Shown in pieces: positions 46,205 to 58,200 of a DNA stretch of 64,000 nucleotides. Under the pieces are notes generated by a model, which was not told the origin of the DNA, did not search any database, and was given only the letters and a program-made list of their open reading frames with translations. The position numbers were made by a program, and so were the translations under genes. The stretch is from Fragum whitleyi (Eukaryota > Mollusca > Bivalvia > Cardiida > Cardiidae), in NCBI GenBank assembly GCA_948146395.1, contig OX411544.1, positions 93,173,232-93,237,231 of the forward strand, written 5' to 3'. How positions within the stretch are numbered: the stretch's first letter is position 1; the number at the start of each line of letters is the position of its first letter.

Positions 46205-48157
46205 CCAGGTTGGTGAGATGGCTCGATCGGACAATATTGCCCAATCGGGCATCCATTGCCCGATCGGGCAACTTGAAATTGAAAGAAAAGTGAAAATTTC
46301 CCGAAAACTACAAAACGCCGTAAAAGCGCATTATCAAAGTTTTTAGAGTCCATAAATGCGACTTCAGCTATGAAATACTATACTACATTTACCTAAGTTC
46401 GGTCTATCTTCATGCGCCCAGACGTTTAAAGTTTGCATTGAAGTGGACGGAAGAATTAGATAAATTCAAAATATTTACAATACGACGTTTTTTGTCCGCA
46501 GAATTCTCAGCATCAGTCATTTTCTGCCATCTTGAATTTAACGAGACGGCCTAAAACGCAAACATCGTCCAAAAGTTCTTCGGAAAGAGAGTAATAGGGA
46601 GGTGATAAAATAAATACAGGGTGTGCCAACAATTATTTAAATATTTCTTATAGATAATGAACATAATGCATAAATCACATATTCATTTACTTTCTAAACA
46701 CAGGCGGCAGAAAACATGATGCGCTGCATAAACACGATCTATTAAAAAAGAAAGACTTTAACATGTATAGTGGTTTTATTAAGCGTATCATAACAAATCC
46801 ACTTCTATCGGGACATAAGAATAAAATTCATAATACCAAAAATATAGAAAATAAGTCATCGTAATATGTACTAACTGGTTATAAGTAAATATTTTAGCCA
46901 AAAATGTGTTAAGAAAATGAAACAGTAACAGCGTTGGATTTCTAAACAAATCAAACCATTTTTGAATGTTGGCTTTCTAGTTGTTACTATTCCTATCTCT
47001 CTGTTCAGTCAACAGTTTCGAAAATTATATCGAGAAAATTAAAAATCTATGGAACTACTACACGAAAAACAGTGAATGAAGGTTTCAGGTATCAGTTGGA
47101 ATGTTTGTTTTGGATAGATAAAAATGTTCATTTACGAGCCAAAAAAAAACAAAAAAAAAATATTCGATTTGGAAATGAAAATAGGCTAGTGAATTTATGT
47201 AACTTTTGACGCAGATTGTCACCTTTCATATTTGGAGATTTCAAATTATACAGCAACATGTGAAAATGAATTCATAAGGCAGGCCAATAACAAAGTTTCG
47301 AAAATGTTTATGGCTTAGGGACGAAAATTAACTGAAAGCATATTACCTTACACCAAATTTAATATGGGCCAGGTGCTTCGCCGATTTTTATTCACTTTCA
47401 ATGAAGTAATCATACTTATTGAGGAGGAAGTTAGGAAAACTAATCATTGTCATTGAACAGTTTTACTTGGCAGGGTAAGTATATAGATTTTGTTAGTTCA
47501 AACAAAAGTAAATTATTCCCGTATTCAAAGCCTGTTGTATGTAACAATATCATAAAACGAGTTTCACTTACTGGCCTTATTAAGCACGATTTTACTCATG
47601 CCGTAATCAAAATATATATATAAAAAAAACAATAAAAAATCTGTACAGAGAGGTCATAGCCAGGGTTGTGTGTGCCCCGAAACTACTAATGTGGTGTGTT
47701 TAAGTTTTTATAGAGTTTAACATGACATAATTTTTGAGATGACACCATATTTTTCTTCGCACATTTGTTTTCCATAAATGTCAATAAAATTGTTGGAACC
47801 AGTCTATTTTAGACTGGACCATAATTTTCAAAATGGCGGAATGAAGTTGCCATAAGATTTGCAGAACAATTTTTGGAGTCAAAGGTGAGATATTTTCGAT
47901 ATTACATCTCTTCCGTCTGCTTCAATGCAAAATTAAAACGTCTGGGCGCATGAAGATAGACCGAAGATAGGTAAATGTAGTATAGCATTTCATAGCTGAA
48001 GTTGCATTTATGGGCTCCAAAAACTTTGATAATGTGCTTTTACGGTGTTTCGTACTTTCCGGATTTTTTTCACTTTTCTTTTAATTTCAAGTTGCCCGAT
48101 CGGGCAATGGTTGCCCTATTGGGCAATATTGCCCGATCGAGCCATCTTACCAACCTG
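46205..48157. mobile_element. TTAA-flanked 1.95-kb element with long inverted repeats and GCCCGATCGGGC palindromes
   Basis: TTAA at 46201-46204 and 48158-48161. Ends start CCAGGTTGGTGAGATGGCTC and mirror GAGCCATCTTACCAACCTG. The inverted repeats extend about 330 bp each (through CATCTTCATGCGCCCAGACG-type sequence). Near each tip lie several copies of TTGCCCGATCGGGCAA-like palindromes. The centre has no open frame of note, so it is non-autonomous. Confidence 0.85.
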
Positions 48158-48250
48158 TTAATGTTTTTTATTGATAAGAATATTAGGATTAACAGGTGGG
48201 CTACTTAGAGATAATTGTTTGTAGCTTAACACCAATGCAGACAACTTATT

Positions 48251-48808
48251 CGGGTGCATGGAATTACCAAATGATTCAATGATTACCAAATTAAACCAAA
48301 CTATTACCAAATGAACATAAAAATCAAGATTATTATAAGGTTAAAGGTGTTATAATTAGAAATTATTTGATAATGAATCTTTTTTAACTGAAATGTTTAC
48401 CTTAAAAAAAAACTTTGTCTAATTTCCCTGTTCAAATGTACTCGTTTTAAGGTCTGATTAAACGTAAGGGCAATTACCAAGTTATGGTGAAAATCATTCT
48501 ATTACAAGATTGCTCATTAATTTGGTATACCGGTTCATCCATTGTGAGAAACCACCCAGCATTAGCTATGTGAGACAATTACCAAGTTATTGTTAAATCA
48601 TAATTGATCATTTCTCAATAATTTGGTAAACCGGATTATCCATTATGGGAATTCATGAACTGCATTAGTTTAGTTTTGCATACTTAATTCAAATTGAATT
48701 TAAATGAAAATTAGTTAAATCCAATGATTATCATAAATTTGGGATTAATTTGGTCATAGTTTGGTTTAATTTGGTTATCAGAGAGTAATTAGGTAATTCC
48801 GTGGACCG
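48251..48808. mobile_element. 558-bp non-autonomous DNA element with 8-bp target duplication
   Basis: AACTTATT is exact at 48243-48250 and 48809-48816. Terminal inverted repeats of about 60 bp share GGAATTACC and ACCAAATTAAACCAAACTAT. Inside are two ~105-bp units with 'ACAATTACCAAGTTAT' and 'TTTGGTA[TA]ACCGG'. An 8-bp duplication points to a hAT-type source. Confidence 0.82.
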
Positions 48809-48816
48809 AACTTATT

Positions 48817-50189
48817 CTCTGCAAATTGCCTGTCAAGTTGTCATATCGCAAGTCCCCAATTTGATGACCCAATGCCTGAGTAGCTTTGATACTTAAACCT
48901 CATAACTTCAGCCTTGAAACAACTGCTTTAATTGTTGTTCCGTTCATGATCATGTGATTCGGACTTCATCTTTTTCCTCGTAAAAAAAAAGACAGGCCAA
49001 CTCAAAGATCCAGTTGAACATGCACTTTTAACTTGCAAATTTTACCAACGGTAAATAGATTAAATTCGCAAAAAATCAAATGATTTACATGAAAAAATGT
49101 AAGGTTAAGCAATTATTTTGAATATTTGTCTTGCAAAACTCAAAGATTACAATTTTTAAAATTGAAAATACGAGATAAAAATAGATATCATAAATTGAAA
49201 TGAGATAAAAATAGATATTATATTAAACAATTACTTATACTTTGTTTTCAATTTAATCATTTTTAAAAGGATAAGGAAGATGGCAAATTATGTGTAAAAT
49301 TAACTTAGATGGTAAGTTTTACACCTCAATCATCAACATCGCGCCTCCTATAAGTACAATATACACTTTCATTATTTATCCAATAACTGCCACATGGACT
49401 GCAGTATATATAGCACTTTTATTTCATGGTGATATCTCAGGATCACTCGTTTGTTTTGCGACTGCATGTACTATAACCATTTCATACCAGACATTTCTTA
49501 CCATAGGAAAGGTCGTTTTGTACCATAGATGAAGATGTTTTGTACCATAGTTGAAGACCTTTCGTCCCATGAAATTACCATTTTGTACCATAGGATAAGT
49601 TTTTTGATACTATCTGATACCATGATGTTGATGCATAAATCATACCATATGAGTGGTCAATTTGTTGCATGAATTTAAACAGAAAAAAATCATTGGATAA
49701 TAAACAATGAGTCACTAAAAAAGAAATTAAATAAGTATAAAAAAAAAAAAATAGAAAAAAATGCTTTAAAATGAATAAGAATGCTTTTCTACGTCCTTAT
49801 ATCAAGAAGTACTTTTACAAACTAGGAAGGCACTGTTTTGGTGGAAAAAAGGAGTAAGAACATTTAATAGTTAAAGGCAACCAACAAATGAACCATTTTA
49901 AAAGGTAATTACAGATCTTATAACAATTATTGAAGCTTCTCAACGTCTGACTTACTTTGTCAATTGGTTAAAATGTACATACTTAATAGATATTCAAAGG
50001 CAAATCAAACATTTTTTGGCGATGATAAGTGCAAAAGCTATATCAATTAAGTAATCAAAAATGTTAAAAATCATTATGTATTGAAAGATGGGTCTAATTT
50101 TTCATTCTTCTCAGTTACACTGTAGGTACACTGTTCCTATAGATTTGTCTACCACAAATTTTCCCAAAATGTCAAAGTAAAGAGCAGGC
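48817..50189. other. Gene-free stretch with short repeats
   Basis: 'TTTTGTACCATAG' recurs four times at about 49518-49590. A hydrophobic frame at 49290-49532 shows no family match and lies in AT-rich sequence. Confidence 0.4.
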
Positions 50190-50400
50190 ATTGTAGACTT
50201 AGATCTGACTGCATGTCTGTGCAGGTCAATCTTAGTTTATACTATCTGCCAAAAATAAGCATATGATGCAAACAGAATGAAGACCAAGATCTGACTGCAT
50301 GTCTGTGCAGGATGATCGTAGTTTATAATGTCTGCCAAAGATTTGCATGTATTGCAAACAGCATGAGAATGGTTTAATGAAAAAATATTTCAGTTTCAAT
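50190..50400 (+). repeat. Two-unit tandem duplication, ~105 bp
   Basis: Units share AGATCTGACTGCATGTCTGT then GCAGG, TAGTTTATA and TGTCTGCCAAA. Confidence 0.75.
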
Positions 50401-50564
50401 ATGTGACCTGTCATGTAAAAAGATGCCATCTGGGTGATGCTTAATAGTCCGGCAGCACCAGAGCATGACCTTGCAATAGCGTCTATAGAATATTTTATTG
50501 CTGAAAGTTGTAGATATGGTCATGCAGATATGAAAACCGGTTGATGCCACTTTGGCATCATTGG

Positions 50565-50950
50565 GCAATCCAAGATGGCCGCCAAAATCCAAAATGGCTG
50601 CCAAAATAAGTACCATTTCCATAAAGTTTATTCTATGTGATTAGGAAATGACTCAAAATGATCCAAATTGTATCGAAATTGCCGAAGGGTAGGGCTTCAG
50701 ATATTTATTGGTTCAGTTACGAAATAGAAATATAATATTGCCGCCAAAATTCAAGATGGCAGCCAAAGAAATTGATTTTCTACTGTGCTTATCCTATATA
50801 GTAGAGATTTTATTTAAAATGGTATCTGAATTTCATGAAACTCAAACTCTGAATATTTTCATGTTTCTATCATACAGTGGAATTAAAATATGGCCGCCAA
50901 AATCAAAGATGGCTGCCAAAATTAGTATTGTTCTATAATGATTGTTACAT
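50565..50950 (+). repeat. Short repeats of ATGGCNGCCAAAAT
   Basis: AAGATGGCCGCCAAAATCCA, AAATGGCTGCCAAAAT, TTGCCGCCAAAATTCAAGAT, ATGGCCGCCAAAATCAAAGA and similar words recur irregularly, and again inverted at about 54790-54815. Confidence 0.7.
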
Positions 50951-51959
50951 ATGTAGTCGAGACATAATTCAAAATACATGTACTACAAAATGATATTCAA
51001 AATTACATAAATTTCAAACTTGCGTTATTTATATTTCAAAAAAAGATGTACATTGTATAAAAATAAGCATGAATCATATATAGTATGGCCGCCAAAACGG
51101 ATAATAAGGGAATATGATTCAAACAGGATGGATGAAGGATGAGTTTGGAGAGACGTGATTCAAATGCAAGGTAATCCATTTAATCCAGATGAGACACATT
51201 TTTATATAATTATGTTTGCTATCTACTATCACTTGCAAGACGATTAAATTAAAACGGCGCGGATAATGCGCGTATTTCAAATACTGTGAGTTTGCATGAC
51301 TATGAAATGCATATTTTTTTTATTTTTATTTTTTTTTTATTCTGAAAAACATTAAGTCTGTTGTATCTGTTCAATACAATCTAGTCGCGTTTGTGCACTT
51401 GAAGTAACATAACCCAATACTCTTACATTATGTACATACAAAAAATAGGCTCAATGTACATACAAAAAATAGGCTCAATAGATAGGCTGAATGTTGATTT
51501 TATTAAAGAAAAGCGATAGAGATGGAAATTAATGAAAGACAGTCAAAAAGTCATTGAATCACAATTTAAAGACTCAGGGTTGGCTATTTTGTTCAGTCAA
51601 AGACATTCGACAGTCATCCGTCCCGCAATTTATTTCAACATCCTTTCAGACACCACTGTGCCGATCAGGATAACATTTTATAGCGGTGTACCATTGATGA
51701 AGTTCTGCGATAGTTGTAAAAATAATTAAGTACATTCAAAATTTTGATTATCGAAATGCCACAAATAAAAAAAATATTTAAAATTATTCTCCTACAAAAC
51801 CATTAGTCCTAAAGGTTTGATATGTTGCATGTCACTTCAGGCGTGTGTTGTTGAAATAATTCATCGATTTCTATCAGGGTTCTGCCCGATTACACCCATT
51901 CTTACAAAGAAACAAAGATTTTTTTTAAAAAAGCCAACCAAACTTTTAGGCTTTAACGT

Positions 51960-52630
51960 TTGATATATTGCACAGTGGCTAAACGTATGCTAAACGGACA
52001 CGACGGAAGAGTGAAATTTCCATCCGTTCTCATACGTATAATAATAACTGATAGTAGTGGCAGAACTTTGCGAAAACAGAACGGACGCGTAAAGTATGTA
52101 GCCTGGATGTTGAGTGGATGTTCATCGGGAGCCCTCAGATGAGGCTACCCGGTATAATTTTGACGTATACTAATAGAGGAAAGAGCGGATGAATAAAACA
52201 TTGGACGTATAAACAACGTATGCTGAGCGGAAAGAAAACAGATACAACGCGGATCATTAAGTTTTACGTGATGCATACGCTTACATACTTTTATATCCCT
52301 CTTACTCCCATTCTATATACTTAATAAATCCATCCTGTGTATGTTTACATCCAAAGCGGATGAGAGTTTCCAGGATTCCAAACGAATGGATTGGGGATAC
52401 AGCTAAAGTATAATGGATGCTTTCGTATACTCAGCGTTTGTTCCTTGTATTGTTTCGCATTTACAACGTACATAGTTTATCCTCACAAACTTTGTGCAAC
52501 TCAAAACTTTATGCGCGGATGAAATCACAACGGATGGACGGACAGAACGTATGCAAAGCGTATGTACAGGGTAAGAAACAGATGCAAACCGTCTTTTCAA
52601 CGGATATAAATATTTTCATACAATTTTCAT
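51960..52630 (+). repeat. CGTATG/CGGATG word tract
   Basis: Words AACGTATGCTA, AACGGACACG, GACGTATAAAC, AACGTATGCTG, AGCGGAAAG, AACGCGGATC, AACGGATGG, AACGTATGC and AAGCGTATG recur at roughly 11-bp steps, more loosely than at 21600 and 36240. Confidence 0.65.
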
Positions 52631-54765
52631 CCCCAAATGCATCCGTAAGATCAGTGGGACCGGGCCTTTATCTGTTTGTGGGTTAGAATCGACCAAGAGA
52701 ATGGTCATGTCGTTTGACAGGATACTTAACTGAGCCTCAGCAAGGCCAGCTGTCTATTAAAGTTGGTGGTACTGCTAAAAATTATTACCGCTCCATCCAT
52801 TCTCTCCGGTGTATTTGATGTGTTCTGGAATATGAACTAGGACAACTATGAATAGCATTTCCTTGGGTTAATCCTTCTTCTGAAATGGTTTGCTCAGTTT
52901 AATTTAAAAACCAAGAAAAACAGCTAGAGATTCTTGAAGCACTCATGTGATACCTTCCATTGAATAAAACAGGGGACCAATTTGGGGTCTTTAGCGAAAT
53001 CCACGTTTGTTACAACACAAGGCAGACAATGTACATATCTGGATGAAGAAATTTCGCATTTTGTGAGACAGATTCGATAAAAACGTGGAAAGACAATATT
53101 CCGGTTTCAAAAACAATAAGCCGTTTTCTCTTTTTTATTTTGTGAGTCTCTCTAGACTATTAAAAAGTTTAAAGAAATATAGGGAATAATTAACTATTAA
53201 ATGAAGATAAAATTTGTCGAATGTGGACATAAAGTCAGATTTCGCCAAAATATTGCATACATGTACAAGCAGTCAGATAATATTGTTTTGAGATTACCCT
53301 TCATTACAGCTTCTCCTCTGAGAAGATTTTTGTGCTTATATGACATTGTAGAGTCTGACTAGACTACCAAATCCGTTTACAAACTAAGACTTGAGTTTCA
53401 TACAGATAAGAATGCGACAACGTTAGTAATCGCTACGTTAACTGCAATGACATCCTCGAGAATCCCATGTTGCTTAGCAGATACGTGTTAAAAAGTGGTG
53501 ACTTCGATTTCTAGTCCAACATAAATGCTTATTTAAGTTTGTCGAAGCATGATCAATCGTGGTCCGGCGTTATTCATCCGCGTTGAGTGTATATTCACGC
53601 TGTACATTATGTGCACTTTTAATGAAGATGCAATATTTTAATTTGCCAATCCGCAATAATTCAGCTGAATGCAAATTCAGATCAAATATTAATCTACTGC
53701 TCGCAATAAACTCAAAACGCGCATGTTCAAAAATTTCAGTCGAGTCGAAATGTTTGCGAATCTTGTGAATATAGATTCAAAAGATCCTTAGTTGACGGTA
53801 AATAGCGTACTTTTTCGAAATTTATAAGTGTTCACTTTCTTTTGGAACTGAGTATATAATCAATGATTAAACACGATTTAACATATAATGATTATCATAC
53901 TGAAAAAGGTAACAGTCGCTGATTAATATGGTGTTATACTTAAATGAAATCCGTTACTTGAAATATTTTAAACAAAGTATGAAAATTTATAAAGATTTTA
54001 GTTATAGGACCTTTTTATGTTGATATTTCGCTAAAATAGACGATCGTCGCTTTTCAGGTGTCGATTTCATACAGGGCATATTTATCTAATATATGTAAAA
54101 TTACTATGATTTAATCTTTTCATGAATGTTCTGATATTCTAGACGACGATTTCTATTGGTAATTATAAAGCACCCTTTGCATCAGAGTATCAAAGTTTGT
54201 CATCCCAAAGAACTTGAAATTTCTTTTCAATCTTTTGCATATGAATGGATAAATGAATATGCGTCTGTTCTGTTCCCTGTGCCTATGAATTTGTAGGGGA
54301 GGTTTGAGTAGAAATGGAGGGGGGTTACTAGCAAACCTACTTCTACTTCTAAAGGCCTTGAAAATTCAAGGCTCATAAACCTACATTTATATATTATGAA
54401 TAGGTATGGATGATTGCGCACCGCAAAAGATGAGTTAAGCAGAACAATTCGTGTGATTAAACAAGCATATCTAGCATGTAATACATAGAAAATTCATTTG
54501 ATAAGATAAATATTTTTTAAAAAGTGTCACAATTTCATATAAAAGAAATGAAATATTTATAAAACCGAGGATCAATTTGTAAGCTATACGTTTATATGGA
54601 AAAACTTACTATTTCTTGTGAAATTATCTCCCTTTATTAACTAAATTTCAAGAAATTATATTTTAACATCCTGAAAATGTTTTTTTTGAATGATTATTTC
54701 AAATATTCTTACTCATTTAAGCAATTTCGGGGCGCCTTTTCTACAAAAAAAACAATATAGCAGGC
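52631..54765. other. Gene-free stretch
   Basis: No supported exon or RNA gene. Frames at 53559-53768 and 54227-54421 look non-coding. Confidence 0.4.
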
Positions 54766-55237
54766 GAAATCGCTTTGATAACTGGCTTGGACGCCATCTT
54801 GGACGCCATCTTGTTTCTAGCGAGTTGCCCAATGATGCCAAGGTGGCATCAACCGGATTCATGATGTACAATGTCTCCCCTTTCTAAAAATGTAAAAACA
54901 TTTTCTATAGACGGTATTGCACGGTTAAAGTGAAATTTCGGGTTTTGCTGCCGGACTATGTTTTGAACTCAGTCAGACTGCGCGGATTGCGCAGACTATA
55001 TAGGGTCAAAACTTTTTTCACTTTCCACATTTTCTAACTCTAGAATGATCAGTCTACCTCCCTGTGAAAGAATTTTTGAAATGCCATCCATCATCTTTGG
55101 TTGGCCTTTGCTGGAGCAAATCTCTTTTTCAAATATTTATTGTCAGATTTCCCATATGGTCTCTTTTCACTCGATGGGTGGCATATAAACTTATTGTATA
55201 TTTCCAGCAAAAGTGGCGTCCTTGCTGCAGTCTAAAA

Positions 55238-58200
55238 ATGTGTATCCCATTAATCATCATCCTCAGTTTAACTGGTGGTACGTTTGGACTCTGTCCTGAC
55301 AATCATTTCTTCAACATCGAGCTACAGATTTGTCAGGAGTGTTCCACATGTGCTGAAAATGACTTCATTAGCCGTACTTGTAGTGACACAAACGATACAC
55401 TGTGTGGCAAAGTTAATTTTGCCTTCATAGAGAACAGAATCGAGGTGGAAAATGAGAGAATAATCACAGAGAGTCCATATGTTGTGTCGCTTGACGAGGA
55501 CCAGCTTTACTGGAGGAACTTAGCCTACGCGCTGATTATAGTGTTGAGTTTGACTGTTGTGATCAGCTCTGTGTGTGTTTTAGTGGCCTGTTACAGATTT
55601 AGACAGACTGGACGATTTTGCAAGAGTATAGCCAGAGAGCAAGGTAACATCTTTCTTTGCCTCTACAGGGCCTTTTTTTAAGATGGGGGGATGGGGCCTG
55701 TAGCCTTTCAAGACGGGAAAAATAAAATACACCACTAGGGGGAAATACTCATTGATATTTTGGTAGAAAGTTTATAAGTTTTGATAGTGATTCATTTAGG
55801 TACACTAAATTAAAATTCAAGTCATTAACCAAATAAATAATTAGTTAAATTCTAAAACCTTGTAACTACAGCTTAATTAAAGTTACAAGGTTTTAGAATT
55901 AAACTGAGAAAATAATCTTTAAAAAGGACTTGATGACTATTTCTAGGCTAGAAAGTGCATCTCTTCTAGACATGACCCTGTTTCATTTGGGTAAATTGAT
56001 TTATAACAGTAAAAAGTATTGTTGGGGAAAAAGACTCTTGTTTCAAATTTGTTAGAGACCCTTATTCTTAAATTAGAATTGTTCACTTTGAAAGGTATTT
56101 CTGTCAGTTTGCACTTTATTTAAACACTTTTTTTGCACTTAAATTTAGACACCTGAGAACAGAGGAGTCAGGGTCCCAGGTTATAAAAACTATTCTTGTT
56201 CTTAATTCAAATTTTTCTCAAATTACAAATTGAAATTTAAGCAGCAATTGTGCTGTAATACTTATATAAATGTATGAACATTTAAGATAATATTGATAAG
56301 TTGTTAAAAATACCAATTTATCAATATTATCTTTTATATTCATACATTTATTTATTAAAATTCAAAATTTGAGAAATTCTCAGTTAAGCCTGAGAAAAGG
56401 TTTATAACCTCTGGGCCCAGGATAGCATCAAACTTTATAATTTTCTGACTTTGTTGCACAAGTACATACAGAAATATATGAATAACTGAATTTCAAACAT
56501 TTGGAAATGAACATGATAACTGTCTTAAAATCATTCAATAAATTTTATAGATAGCCATTAATTTTGTTCTTAATGATATGAAGATAAAATTCACATGTCC
56601 TTTGTTTATTATCTTTTAGAAGATGTAGAGAGTGGTTATGTTGTTATACACAAGTTTATCCCTGATCTGGGGTCAGCGTCCCCTGTTGAGAGACGCAACC
56701 AGTATGTAGGGGCTTCATCCTCAGAGGCTCATCCCAGTGGGGCCTCGTCCATGGAAAATCATTCTAGTGGGGCCTCACCACAATTACAACAATCACAACG
56801 AAGGTAGTGCAAACTGAATTTTGCTACTATATTGATAGATTGATATTGAAATTTTTGCCATTTTGAAAGAAAACATGAGGTGTTGCTATAGCCTTGGTGT
56901 CATTTTGTCATCATGCATAAAATTTAGAATTTTGTTATATTGTACATGGGTGAGGTTAGACCCTAAAACCAGGGTTTTGACCCTAAAAATCTGAAAATAT
57001 TGTATTTGACCCTTAGAATTTTCTCCCACCCCCTTGAGAGATCTATGGGTTAAAACTGGGTTTGATCAGTCAATTTTCCAATGATTTATCTTGCATACTT
57101 TTTAAAATTTTACTTATTAATTTTTTACTTAATATTACATGTATTACAAGAAAAAGTTAATTCACATTGAAAACTGCATAATTCTATTTACAATTTGCCT
57201 TTACTGTTGTTGAGACCACTTTAGAATGAGTTTTTGACTCCCAGAATTTCATGGTTAAGGAGTCAATGACTCCTCAATTTCAAATACTAACATAAGCCCT
57301 GATTGTAGTGCATGTATTACTGAAGGGATTTCATGAAACTTGAAAAGAACAACCTGTACTAAGGGATATTACTCTATGTTGATTAATATATGAATTATTG
57401 CCCTTTTCAAAGTGAAGTTTTTATCCACCCTCAAGCACCTGATAGACGAACATACAGGAGAGACCAGCATAGGTTCTTCTTGCTCTGTCTATTTTTCTAC
57501 AAAGAAAAAAAAATCATCAGCAATAAGTTTTGATTGCTTAGTGCTAGATCCTTCATATTTTAGAATAATATCTGCATTCATTGTGTTGGAATATTTCAGA
57601 CAAAATCAAATATAATGCCAATTGATAACCTCAAGGTCATTTTCCTAGGTCATTTTATCAGATATATCATGTAAAAATTTTGTTTACCTGTCAGTTGATA
57701 AGGATCAGAAGATCCACCATTAGTGATAAATCTTCTTAAGGTAATGGACCTGTAATGCAACATTATGGAACTCGTGATCTTTCACAATGTTGGACGAGGC
57801 TTCCTAAGAAATCATTACTCATTAGGAAACCTCTGTAAACATTGTGACAACTCATTTCTTCTGAAATGTTGCGGAACTATTACAGGTCCACTACCTTTAG
57901 CTATGAGGAGGCCATGCTTTCCTCATACCTAATGGATGGTCCTGTTTGTCTGATGTATCACAAATTGATGATTAAGTACAGGGCAGTTTTAACAGCCCAT
58001 AAATTTTTAGCTCACCTGAGCACGAAGTGCTCAAGGTGAGCTTTTGTGGTTAGGTGGATGTCCGTCGTGTGTCGTGTGTCGTCCGTCGTGTGTCGTCAAC
58101 ATTTACCTTGTATGCACTCTAGAGGCCACATTTTTTGCCCAATCAACCTGAAATTTGGTCAGAATGATTGTCTTGATAAAATCTCGGACAAGTTCGAAAT

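Larger units (their letters stand above)
50402..55183. mobile_element. Possible 4.8-kb composite bounded by inverted MITE-1 ends
   Basis: Left end TGTGACCTGTCATGTAAAAA then GCCATCTGGGTGATG, followed by TAGTCCGGCAGCA and GGTTGATGCCACTTTGGCAT. The right end carries the inverse: ATGCCAAGGTGGCATCAACC, TGCTGCCGGACTAT, the MITE-1 palindrome, then CACTCGATGGGTGGCA. Both ends are next to TA. This is either one long inverted-repeat element or two independent copies of a chimeric MITE. The interior has no supported gene. Confidence 0.45.
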
